Shown in pieces: positions 10,285 to 21,216 of a stretch of DNA of 64,000 bases. The position numbers and the translations under genes are program-made. The DNA comes from Agarophyton chilense (taxonomy: Eukaryota; Rhodophyta; Florideophyceae; Gracilariales; Gracilariaceae): the NCBI GenBank assembly GCA_030374765.1, contig JARGXX010000004.1, positions 1,364,001 through 1,428,000 on the forward strand, read 5' to 3'. The notes under the pieces are model-generated. The model ran no database searches. It had not been told where the DNA came from and was given only the letters and a program-made list of their open reading frames with translations. How positions within the stretch are numbered: position 1 is the first letter of the stretch; each line of letters starts with the position of its first letter.

Positions 10285-13200
10285 GACCGGTACGGGTGAA
10301 ACATGGAGAGCTGTTCGATGCAGTGCAAACAGTTCTCCAATCAGAGACTTCGTGAATATATCTGCTCGATTTTTCTCAGACGGAACGTGATGAATCGATA
10401 TAAGTCCTTGATTGACAGCATCCAATACGTGATGATGCCTTAGTTCAATGTGCTTCACTTTTCGCATGCCAAATTCGGTTTTCGTCCAAGCAATTGCACC
10501 AATATTGTCGTGAAACAAAGGAATCGGGCAGTCCAGTGCAAACCCCAGATCATTTAGAACGTTCCTGATCCAAGTGAGTTGTTTAATGAATTCCGAGATA
10601 GCATAGAACTCAGCTTCTGTTGTCGGTAGGGCCGTTGATTTCTGGAGCTCCAAACTCCAAATCACAGGAACGTCACCGATAGTGATTACATGACCCCCCC
10701 CTCGATCGACGTTTATCCAGATCACGGCCCCAATCGGCATCGGACCAAGACGCGACAGAAGAAGAGACGCTGTATGGTATTTCCAAGCCGTAATGCTTCG
10801 TCGCAAGCAAGTACCGTACGACCTTCTTCATGCATTGCCAATGTTCAGGTGAAGGATAAGATGCAAACTTTCCAAGCATGGACACCGCTGTGGACAAATC
10901 CGGTCGGGTGCGAGTACTTAGAAAAGTAGCGATCCAAGAACCTCCTTGTATGGCACATTCATCATAGCCGAACATTCAGAGTCACTAGGAACTGTCAATG
11001 TGTCATACAGACAATGTGTTTGAGGAAGAGGTGCAGCGGCGGGTGTTACAGTATCCATATGACACATTTTGATGATCTTCTCAATGAGCGGCCGTTGGTG
11101 AAGCAGAATTCCTCTGTGGTTCTCATTAATAGAAACACCAAGATATAAATCAGTTCGACCGAGATCAGAAATATCATACTTAGTGCAGAGTTTTTCCTTT
11201 ACCCATGTAGTCATATGAGCCGGTCCGAAAATGCTGAGATCATCCACACAGGCCAGAACGATGACCTTATTCGTTCCAATTCCGAATAGAAAGACACAAG
11301 GAGCAGATTGGAGCGGTTTGAAACCGATGGAGGATAGATAAGAAGAAATGTCTTCGAACCAGAGTCTCGGCGCTTCCCCAGTGCCATACAATGATTTCAC
11401 AAGCTTCACAACACGGCCATCGGCTTCACTTACGTTTTTAATTATTGGGAGCTTAATCCAAATGGGACTCTCCGTAGGTATATTAGCATGTAAAAATGCT
11501 CCTTTCTCATCAATGTGCTGACGATCCCATTTCATAGTAGTGGCGAGAATCATCATGACGCGAAATATTTCAAAGTTGAGTACCGGTGCGTAAAGACTGT
11601 CTTTATCAGAGACGGTCTGGAATTTTCCTCGTGCAACCAATCGAGCTTTGAAACGTAAGGGCTTACCGTTGTGATCTCGTTTAAGACGGAAAATAAATCC
11701 GGAAGGAATTGGCTGGCCATGGTCAGAGGTGGCATCCTCGTAGGTACCGAGATTGCGAATAGTTTCGAATTCAGTACGGATAGCGTCCTTCCAGTGGGTA
11801 GCTTCAGGAGATGAGAGAGCGTGACGTAGTGTAGGTTCATCAGATGTGCTGATTTCTTCAGGAAGTGTCCGTACTGCATTTGCAACCTCTGTGTCAAAGT
11901 CAGATGCATACCCGCCAAGGTCTGGATCGTAGGTTGACGGTTTCTCTGGATAATGAGTCAGTCCGGAGCTACTGTCACTGTGGGATAAACTGAGAGATTC
12001 AGTTTCGTCTGCATGAGACGAGAGTGAGGGGGTGATATGATTGGAACCGGGGGGAGTGTCATCGTCATCATCACTGGAAGCATAGCCTTTTGAAGGGCAA
12101 TAGGAAGAACAGTCTGATGCGGTTGGATGTATAGGTGACGCAGACCCATTAATGAGGGAAAGACCAGGAAACTCATTTTCAAGAAATCTGACATGCTTGG
12201 TTATGGTAACACCGATGCTGGTTAAGATTTTGTACATGCCACCACGCATGTGTCCAAGATTGAGGCCTTCCACAAGTCGGGGTTGCATCTTCTTACGATC
12301 TTTGGGGTTTTCCTCCACAAGGGCACGGCACCCAAAACTTCGAAGATGGTTTACATCGTGAGGAGGCTCCTGAAGTAAGTGGACAAAGGGTATGCGAGCT
12401 GTACTGCGGTGGATGCCGACATTTTTGCAGAAAACTACATGATGAAGAGCATCTTTCCAGAAAGAGAGCGGCAGATGAGCCTGTTCCAGACAGGCTCGTA
12501 TGGGTCCCATAGGGACAGCAATGTTACGTTCAGCAAGACCATTCGATGATGGTGTGTAGGCAGAAGTTGTAGTAATGACGACGCCACTGCGCTTCAAGGT
12601 CTTTTGCGCCTTGAAGAACTCTGAACCATCGTCTGAGTGAAGCGAAAGGACACGTTGGTTAGATTGGCGCTCGAACCAATTTACGTACCTCAACAGTATA
12701 TCAGATGCTTCGGATTTGCGGAGGAGTGCGGCTGCGAATAGATACCGAGTGTATTCATCGACAATGATTATGTAGTAAACATGACCACCTTCCGATTCAG
12801 TGCCGACAAAGGTAATGTCAGTGTGGAGGTGACCAGGTCTACCGGCGGATGTTAAGGAACCCCGGAAGCTACGCCGAAAATTTCCACGAACGCACGGAAT
12901 GCAATCCATTGTTGATTTGCCAGATTTGGATAGCACATGTCTTTGAAGTAGAGTCCCGACCTCTGCCATCGTTGCAGTATGACCAAGTCGGTTGTGCCAC
13001 AGCGAAATATTCTTGGAAGTTAAGTCAATTTCTTCCACAGCTACTGTGTACGCCTTCATCGTCATTTCTTCCACAGTTACTGTAGAGGCCTTCATTGCAT
13101 CATCAGTGCGGATAATATCGGAAACACGAGCCATCATAGCCATCGTTTGGGGGTGTGAGCTAAAATTGACTGGATGTGAGGAGGAGGAGCAGTGTCCAGG

Positions 13201-14533
13201 AATGTAATATAGTCCATCAGGGTTTTTAGAAGCGCTGCCAATGATCCGCAGGTTGTCATCCAGATCAATGATGTAAACTACCGCTGGAAGAAAGAGTACA
13301 GCGAGATTTTTGGCAGTAAGAGCTGGGATAGAGAGCAGACTCATGGCAATATTGCTAGAAACCAGCGTGTTGCTGAGCGAAACCGTTGTGTCAGTTCCTC
13401 CATAAGACCAGGTAACGTCTCTTACACCGGTTTCTGTGGCTACGATTTCCGAGTTGTCTCTTAATGCAATTGGAACATTGCACTTATAGCTCTGATATAA
13501 ATACTTTGCGGAGGATGTCAGGTGGGCAGTAGAACCAGAGTCCAACATTAAAAAGTTGTCTTCTGTAGTGCGTGCAGCCATGGCTCGGGGACGTGTGACT
13601 GCTACGCGGTTGGTTGTTTTCCTAGAGCTTTAACCAATGTCAGTCAGTTTATCGGGCTTTTCGGTCGATTCTGTATACTCTTGACCCGATAGCGCTGTGG
13701 TTCATTCAGTAGGGATTTTTAGTTTGTTCTTTGGGTTCAAAAGATTTAGATAACAGCGATTGGTTGTATGGTTTTCCTTGTTGCATATTCCAAATTTTGG
13801 TCTGGCTGCCGCAGCTCGTTCTGAGAATTGACTTCCGAGTGTTCACACTAAATCAAGCAGACGAATCGAAACAACATCCCAGGTGGTTTTCTCAGTTGAA
13901 AGGGTTTTGATGGCAGCACAAACAGGATTAAGTTCCATTGCAGTAACCGAAGACACTAAAAGAGCAACAGTGAGCTCTTCAGGTAGTTTTGTTTCCATGG
14001 CTGTTAGTTGTTCTATGACACTGGCCATCTTGTCGATATGACAACCCATGTTTTGGTGGATGTTGGAATACCTCATGTTTATCAACTCACACATTTTGAC
14101 AATGCGGAATGCTGTTGACGTGGATGCAAAACGCTCATCCATTCTTTTCAGCATTTTACATGGGTTTCCAATGTCGCTCTGTACTACACGCAGAGCCTCA
14201 TCAGAAAGAGCAGAAACAATAAGTCCGCTTGCTTTCTTCTTACTGAACTCCCATTCGGCTTTCTTCTCTTCATCAGAGCTGAAGGGATTTCGAGCCTGAC
14301 TCAAAATATCTCCAATGCCTTTGGCATTACATGCGGCATCAATTCGTATCCTTCAGAGCTTGTAGTCATGCTTCTCATCAAAGGGCATAATTCGAACTTT
14401 CAATCCATCAGAATCCATGGTGAGACAGAAACCGAGAGTACAGTGTAGAAGATTCAAATAAGCAAGACAGAAGAGAGACAATTAACAACAACAATTCTGT
14501 GTGCAAAAGAACAAATGTTGCAGACTGACGTAA

Positions 14534-14544
14534 CCTGGGCCCAT
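14534..14544 (-). other. Half-tRNA primer-binding site of Cop-A
   Basis: Minus-strand ATGGGCCCAGG, four bases from the LTR end. This complements the anticodon stem-loop of eukaryotic initiator tRNA-Met (CTGGGCCCAT), not its 3' end. Priming from a cleaved initiator tRNA is established for Drosophila copia and yeast Ty5. Confidence 0.75.
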
Positions 14545-14548
14545 GACC

Positions 14549-14796
14549 TCTCAGGTCGAGTGAAAATGAGCGTAGGAGAGGCTAGTTAGGTGAAAACAAG
14601 ACGATAGGAGTTGAGGACTGCTGATACAAACAGTAAGATCAGCGGGTTTTCCTTTATACTCAACAGACGAATACAAGAGCAATAAACTACGAAGTGTATG
14701 CTCTCGTAAACAAATACAAATACAAAACCAAACGAAAGTCACGCAAGCAATACAAGAATAAATTGACCATGATACAAACCTTCAAGTTCACTGAGA
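14549..14796 (-). repeat. 5' LTR of Cop-A (248 bp)
   Basis: Partner of 10028-10275, same length and same TCTCAG/CTGAGA ends, with roughly eleven scattered differences. It is followed on the plus strand by the target duplication CATGA at 14797-14801. Confidence 0.85.
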
Positions 14797-14821
14797 CATG
14801 AGCGCGCTCGATTTCAGAGTG

Positions 14822-15202
14822 TTAAGCGATAGTTTGTAATTGGGCATTTACACATTTATGGTGTTCCCAATGATTTACTATGTCCAAAATACGGTTTGTA
14901 GTAGATATTCCACCCTTTTTTAGTTTGCTAGTTAAAACCGCTTTTGATCCAGATCCAAAAAGACCAAATCTTCGTAGAGCTGCTGAAAGAATTGATTGTG
15001 TCATTTTACTTTGCGGTGGAAGGTATTTACTGTTGCGGGCACCAGCTTGATTTGAGTTCCGGTGATGGGTGAATTCTGGTTCGGTTTGTATTAAATTTGA
15101 TACTACTTCATTTGGAGATGTGTATTTATCTATAGGGTTCGGCTGGGTGGACGGTGAGGACAAAATGTTGGTCCCATGGAGAGCAGTAGAACCAACGTTC
15201 AT
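14822..15202 (-). pseudogene. Unrecognised minus-strand frame with SAP-like motif, next to Cop-A
   Basis: A 126-codon frame with an ATG at 15202. Near its C-terminal third is ILSAALRRFGLFGSGSKAVL followed by a basic run, which has the helix-turn-helix spacing of a SAP DNA-binding motif. That match is by eye and weak. The N-terminal part is Ser/Asn/Pro-rich. Translation stays open upstream to about 15320 without an earlier ATG in frame. Cop-A lies just downstream, so this may be the upstream part of a gene or older element that the insertion cut. No family could be named. Confidence 0.4.
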
Positions 15203-15349
15203 AAGATCAGGTCGTGCCGAAACAGAGTTGGGCGGCGGCTGCTCTACTTCACGACGAGTGGCGCTATCGGTAGTTGTAGAACTCTCTATGACGCGCTTTG
15301 TGGTTTATTCGTCGTTCGTGATGACGAAGACATATTACAGATAATACGC

Positions 15350-16130
15350 TATATGACTTGCGGAGGGGGGCAATGCAAGTCACACAATGTTGTAACCCTT
15401 CGCTTAGGTATTACTACTCAAAAATCGCCAAGTCACAGACACACTTCTATATTTTATAGCCCATACACTATTTTTTTGTTTTGGAACGGCCTTTAAAGTA
15501 GCTTCATTTAGAGAAATGTAGTAGATTCCGGATGAGGGAACCTTTTTGGGCTTCTGCGTTCATGCTGGGGTGGGGAACTGATCGTTCGGGAAACATGACC
15601 TTGTTCTTCTTGGGACATCTTTGGGGTTCGGTGCGGAGGTGGTGCGTTCCAACGCAATGTGCATTAACCGGCTGGTTTTAGGTCGAGATGCAGTGCAAAG
15701 TTACGTCAAGAATAGCTTAAACTGGGCACCAAAGAAGGTTTCGAGAATATGCTCTGCGTAGATGGTGGTCCATTTCGCCATATTTTGGGGATTTCATGCC
15801 TCCAAAACTGCGCATTCCCATTACAGTCAGGGACATCAAAGAAAAAAAACTACTCTTTTTATGCAAAAGTCATATGTTTTCGTTCACCAATTATATGGTG
15901 CCACCCGTCCTTCACCCGTGAATCCACTGTTAATCTACGCTGATTAAGAACTGGCCTAAACACAGGCTTTATTTCTTGCATGAACGAAATAAGAAGTCGA
16001 ACCTATTCATGTTGATCTGCGCACTCACTAACCTTTTTGACACGGGAAGGTGTCTAGTGAAAAAGACAAAAGCTAAGAATTGGATTGGTGCACGAAAGAA
16101 ACTGTTGGTGTTCAGCGTTTCAAGTGTTGA
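15350..16130. other. No gene seen
   Basis: No convincing coding sequence or RNA gene. The reverse of the motif in the palindrome at 16137-16160 (TGTCTAGTGA) occurs near 16049-16058. Confidence 0.5.
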
Positions 16131-16136
16131 GTTTGT

Positions 16137-16160
16137 TTATGTCTAACTCACTAGACATAA
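16137..16160. repeat. Palindrome left of the piggyBac relic
   Basis: Perfect 9-bp inverted repeat TTATGTCTA / TAGACATAA around the loop ACTCAC. A twin differing at one loop base lies at 19304-19327, on the far side of the transposase relic. Confidence 0.7.
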
Positions 16161-16287
16161 GGAAAGAAGTGCCATTGGTTGTAGCCAGATGCCAGGCTTT
16201 CGTAAGCCAATAATGTAGACTTTCATGGCATAGTCTTTCGTGGCTTTACAACATGACATGCAACACAATCTGTAGTGTTCACTGTTT

Positions 16288-18482
16288 TTGTTTGCGTTTC
16301 GAGCACCCTGCTGTGCGCTGCAGGCTAGTGCTCACTACTCTAGAAGGTCCAGCAAACCGCCAGAAAACCAGGCCAGTGTCGTTAGAATTAGCATACATCT
16401 TTTCTTTGCTGCACCATTTATAACTAACTCGGAGGTTATGACTGCATTCCCAACGCAAACTACAGTCTGGTGTGAAGATGAAGACTGGATCTCTTACCCA
16501 AACGCTGCAGATTGCAACGTTCAAAGCGCTGGAGAATGTCGGTGGGAGGCAGACGATGATGAAGAGTCCGTTGTGCTGGCACTGGGTGCCTACGATGAAA
16601 GAACCTTGTATCAGACAGCCCCATACTGTACAAAATGGCGCAACTGGAGCGGGCTCTACCTTATCAAAGCAGATCTAATACGACGTGCTTACGCCTATAA
16701 TAACGAGTTGGCTTTTTTAGCCTCATCTTGAACAAATCATATCTAAACTGTATCAGATCGTGGACTAGTAGGGCGCTTCTGAAGCATGGGGAACGAACTA
16801 AGCCGCTCTGAATGGATGAAATTAGGGCATAATTTGGGCTCGAGCTAGCAACATCCGTGCAAAGATTGAACCACCTAAAAGAATTCCTGGGGAACACCAA
16901 ATTTAGTTCTTAATGGATTCTTGAAAAAGACGATGAGTAGGGACACATCTATGATTATAACCTCACTACGGATGTACGCTTCGTATGATTCCGACGTCGC
17001 AGTCGTTGACCCATTGTGGCACAGTAGGCAGATTCTAGAGAATCTCGCCAGAAATGCAGCAACTCTTGCTGTTCCCGTCGGCTTGAGCTCTCTTGGTGAA
17101 AATACTTCGCGCTGCAAAGAAAGGACAGCAGCCCACTCATACATGAAATCGAAGCCTGAAAAGTTCAGTATACGTCTTTATGCTATTTTTTGGTGGTCGC
17201 ATGCGTATTTTCATAGCTTTCAAGATTACGGTTCTGGAAATAAGTTTGGACCAACGCCAGTGCAGCGATACACAAATTTATTTCACAATCTCCATGGAGC
17301 TGTTGCGCGGAAGGTGTACGGCTGCCTAGTTAAAAAATCAGGCGCATATGCCTTACGGTGCACAAATGGTGCGTCAGACACAGCTGTATCCCGCGCCTGA
17401 CCAAGGAAGTTTGATGGTACTGGAAAATTTCTGCACGAGGCATGTCTTGGGTCGGAAACTGTTTAAGCTATGTGATTGGGAATGTATAATTCTTGGAAAA
17501 GTGCGTTTCAACAATTTAGATGGGACAAACCGACCTGCTTTGAAGGAAGCCATTGAATGTCTAGGGCATGCATTACGCGGAGAATGGCGTTTTGTACAGG
17601 AGTTGCAGAAGTCAAACGAAGCGGAAACTTCGATGCATGTATCGCCAAACGCAGGTTTCATCATGTTTGAAGATCGCTCTGTGGTTACTTTGTACACGAA
17701 CGACTTAGCCGATACGCCTACCGTTCGAATTCATACTGCAAACGAACACTCTGTTGCTTGTGTACATGGTTTAGCACCATTGATGAGGTGGATTGGTAAT
17801 GAATTTCTGGCACGACCTACATTACACGTCCCTGCCATTATCGATCCTTACAACCTTTTTATGAACGGTGTCGATAGGTTTGACCAATTTTGGTCAACAA
17901 CAGCTACAGTGAGGAAAGAACAGCGGGTTACTAAAAGCATTCTAACTTCTGTCCTGGAGGCGTGCATCATAAATGCTGAAAGCCATCGCGAGTCCTGGGA
18001 CATCGATAATTGATGTCTGTCTTATGAAGAATCGGATCTTTTTACAGCTCGTCAAAGACCTTGTCAAATACAAGCTGAAAAGGGTGTCACTTTTCGCTCC
18101 AACATCAACTAGAAACAACAGAGAAGGAAATGCCAATACTACTGGGCCAAACGGAGCTATCAATATGCTGCTTGAAACGCAGAACCGTATGAGCGTTCAT
18201 TGCATACTGTGAAACTTGCAATCATCGTCAATTCGCGGAGAATATACCATGTATTTATGCAATGAATGTCAAATCGGGTTTCATGTGAACTGTTTCACGT
18301 TCAACCATCACAAAGAAAACTGTCGCAGTTCTTGTTCGGGTATTTATCATGCTCTTGTCAACGCTCAGAACGCCATGCATTCAAAGAATCGTCGAAAGAG
18401 AAAAAAGAAATCTACAGTAACAATATCTACCGCCCATGCATTTGTTAAGAAAAAAACTCATTCTTCTTTGAAACCCATATAG
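16288..18482 (+). mobile_element. piggyBac-type transposase relic (DDE_Tnp_1_7 family)
   Basis: Plus-strand remains of a piggyBac transposase in several pieces. Recognisable parts: AHSYMKSKPEKFSIRLYAI (about 17125-17180), where the family has H-x-Y-M-x-K-P-x-K-x-G-I-K; a block with GTNRPALKEAIECLG; VVTLYTNDLADTPTV, as in the strand before the third catalytic Asp; NLFMNGVDRFDQF (about 17860-17890), the family's YNxxMGGVDxxDQ motif; and a C-terminal Cys-rich knuckle CNECQIGFHVNCF (about 18258-18297) like the piggyBac zinc finger. The reading frame changes at least twice and contains stops (for example after 16728 and at 17398), so it is a pseudogene. I could not place TTAA-flanked ends. Related copies elsewhere would show the true limits. 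Confidence 0.7.
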
Positions 18483-18489
18483 GCACCTG

Positions 18490-19303
18490 TTGCGTCTGGC
18501 CACATCCTCTTAATCCTGTCTAGCACACACCGCGGAATTTGAATCCGATGACCATCGCCTAAAAATCAGTGACGTTCAAATTTATAGCTTTTGTAAGCTT
18601 CATTGCGAGGGTTTGTTGTTGTTCGCTGCAATGGCACCAAGAGAAGCGTATGCGACTGCCACTTTTTCCACGACTGTCGGGGCGAACTGCATCTAATAAC
18701 AAGGTGTTCCGCCACATTTCATATGCACAACATCTTCGTCATCCGTTGTTATTACTGGGATGCCAGGATACATTACAGCATTGAAGTGTTTCTGGTAAGC
18801 TCTAGAACATTTTTGTTGGGGTGCGGTGATGGTGTTTGTTTTTTCGTCCATGACGACGATCTGAAGTGAGCAATATGTAAGACACAAATCGCGCTGTCTT
18901 CGATTAGTGACAGAGAGAAACACTGCTTAGGGCAGAAGCAAACTTGGCTCAAAAAACACGCAAGCCCGGCTTTGAGAGGGCGGTTCAGACGAGAGGAAAG
19001 CATGTCGTAGTGGGGAATCAAATACAGTTCGAACGTTTGACGATACGAGTGTGGTGAACAGGGTTCTGGGGAGAAGCAAACACGGCTCAGAAGTTTCGCA
19101 GTATCATGGGATGGCTAAACGCGATGTTCACGAAGTCACGACAACAGTACGAAGGGTACCTTTTTTGGCTTGTACCTCCACTCTCTCTCCCCGCCTTCGT
19201 TGCACCCATCCTCGCGGACACAGAAGTGTGCAAAGAAATCAAAATGATATGGAATTCTCATTTGGCCAATTGGCACTGCTGCCAGCAACCTCATTGGCCT
19301 GTC
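18490..19303. other. No gene seen; flank of piggyBac relic
   Basis: Holds a short direct repeat of the form GAAGCAAAC..GGCTCA near 18931 and 19073, and no coding sequence I can support. Confidence 0.5.
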
Positions 19304-19327
19304 TTATGTCTATCTCACTAGACATAA
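19304..19327. repeat. Palindrome right of the piggyBac relic
   Basis: TTATGTCTA / TAGACATAA around TCTCAC, twin of 16137-16160. The two could be subterminal elements of the transposon or copies of a small independent repeat. Confidence 0.7.
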
Positions 19328-19503
19328 AAACTTTCGAGGTCAAAAGGGTTTACAGGCTCCCAACAGTTGCCTGAAACTCAACCAAAATAGAGCTCGCCAC
19401 GTTTGCTCAATCCATGAATCTGTATATCTAGTCGTTAAGATTCACACTCTGCGATCACAGCTTACCTTGCAAAGCTTTAATCAGTGGAAAAAATATGTAA
19501 GGA

Positions 19504-20284
19504 TTAGTATACATTTCTCATGTTCATCTTCGACCCTTTTGAATGTAGACTGCGTCGCTCGAAGCTCAGTGGTGTACTAACAAACATTGAAACATGCAGA
19601 AACAACGCCATGTTACATTTCACTTTTTTCTTGGACCATATATCATAAGCTTTACTCCACATTTTACCTAGTTTGAGACGCTGAAAGTCAAGACAGAGCC
19701 CATCAAAAAATCTCAACAACTGTTTATTTTCTCTATAGGCTATTTTATACCCATCATCGTAGTGCATTCGTAGGCTTGGTTCTGTTTTTTGTCGTCATCG
19801 AAACACGTCTAAGAAAGAATTATTATCACCCGGGCCTGAGAGGTAATTTGCGGTTTCTCCAAACCACCCGTCGTGCCACCGCATCGCTATCCTGCTCGAT
19901 TCGTCCTACTTGATCACCGCCATGGATATCAACTGAACTGTTAAACCAGACGTCTAAGTCCCTTACAGGTAGAATTGTCATCAACGCAGCCTGTTCGTAC
20001 GATATGTCTTCTTTATTGCACTGAGCTCCGTCAAAGATAATGTTCGAGAGCAAGAGTTTTTCGACTTCTCGCAGAAGTGGTTTTTTATTTTTAAACTGTA
20101 ATATGCCTCTCTTCGCAAGTTGTGCTTCTGCCACTCGTTTGAATGTCAATCTTTGCCTTGGAATACATGTACTAACGAAACGGGTTAGCTTTTTCTTTGA
20201 CAGTGCGTATTGTGTTGCACGGTTTGGAGACAGGGCAACACAAAAACGTTCTGTATCTTCCCCTCTGAGGAAAAAGCACGGCAA
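19504..20284 (-). pseudogene. Unrecognised minus-strand coding remnants
   Basis: Two adjacent minus-strand frames. The larger (20284-19826, 152 codons) is basic in its N-terminal half (for example ALSKKKLTRFVSTCIPRQRL) with NKKPLLREVEKLLL and a C-terminal WFNSSVDIHGGDQVGRIEQD. The smaller (19767-19504) opens MHYDDGYKIAYRENKQLLRF. They are short, in different frames, and similar to nothing I know. They could be pieces of a decayed gene or of an older mobile element. Treat as hypothetical. Confidence 0.25.
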
Positions 20285-21030
20285 CGGAGTCTCTTCGGGA
20301 TTTCACAACGAAGTTGCAGTGTAAAACCGAAGAAAACAGGCACAGCAAGCGGAGAGAGTTGAGCAAAAAGAGTAAATCCAATGGTATTAGTGCAAAAAAG
20401 GTATTCATCTTCGAGAGTTGGAATAAAAGAAAAATGGATCACGCAGTGGGGCACGCGAGACTTGAAGCACGGTAGCCAAAAAAGATTAAATACTACAACT
20501 CCAGTACAGGGAAAAATTACGTAAATATAAATAATATACGCCAACTGCGGTAGTACTTTTTTTGAAGACAATATTAATTTTGGGTTAGTGTAACGGGAAA
20601 CGCAACTGCAACACAAGGTGGAGTTGCAGTTCTGATTCGGATTTTAACTGCGTAGGTTTTCTAAGTACAAAAGCTGCCAGATAAAGGCGATACCTATGCC
20701 ATGCATATATCAAGGACAATCCAGGAAGTGCCATTCACAAGCTGGACTTGAATCATCAGATACAGCTATGTAAGAAACAATACCAGATTGTGGTGCTGAC
20801 AGTAAAACCACTAGAGACTTCCAGAAATCCGTTGTGGTATCAAGTAGGCACTTCACAATGACGGTACCGCAATAATTAGACTGTTGAGAGCAACGTACTT
20901 ATCGATGGGCAGTATCCGTTGTCAAACAGCCTCCGAGATCTCTTCAAGAGCTGGCGGGGCACAACGTAAACTGAAAGAATAGTACGTGCCTGATTGAAAA
21001 ATGTAGAAAAGCGCGAGGAAGAAAGGTGTC

Positions 21031-21035
21031 TGATT
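21031..21035. other. Empty target site matching the Gyp-D insertion
   Basis: TGATT occurs once here in copy 1; in copy 2 it flanks Gyp-D on both sides (40999-41003 and 47909-47913). This is the pre-insertion sequence and fixes the element's ends to the base. Confidence 0.92.
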
Positions 21036-21216
21036 GAACTCAATTGCCTCCCTTCCTCGCGCTGCACTGCACAGATTCCGTCTAGAGAGTCTGTAAGCAT
21101 CCGACACAGCGCGGAATTCAGTATTAGAGCCCAACCCTTTTGGCTTCACTAGACGGGCGCGAACTGCGACAAATCAACACAAATCTAACAACCACAAGTA
21201 TTAAAAAAAATGTTCA

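Larger units (their letters stand above)
10028..14796 (-). mobile_element. Cop-A: Ty1/copia element with both LTRs, broken
   Basis: Minus-strand copia-type element of 4769 bp bounded by 248-bp LTRs and a CATGA target duplication (10023-10027 and 14797-14801). Parts in element order: 5' LTR, half-tRNA primer site, gag of the UBN2 type (about 14304-13843), then pol (about 13581-10267) with protease (LDSGSTAHL), GAG-pre-integrase HNRLGH, integrase core, copia reverse transcriptase and RNase H with LPTTEAEFYA, then a polypurine tract and the 3' LTR. The two LTRs differ at roughly 4-5% of positions by eye, so the insertion is moderately old. It is broken, with a few breaks in gag and pol. Confidence 0.88.

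Noticed and set aside
15663-15668. TTAA near the piggyBac relic as an insertion end
   Set aside because: No paired TTAA with inverted termini could be found on the other side.
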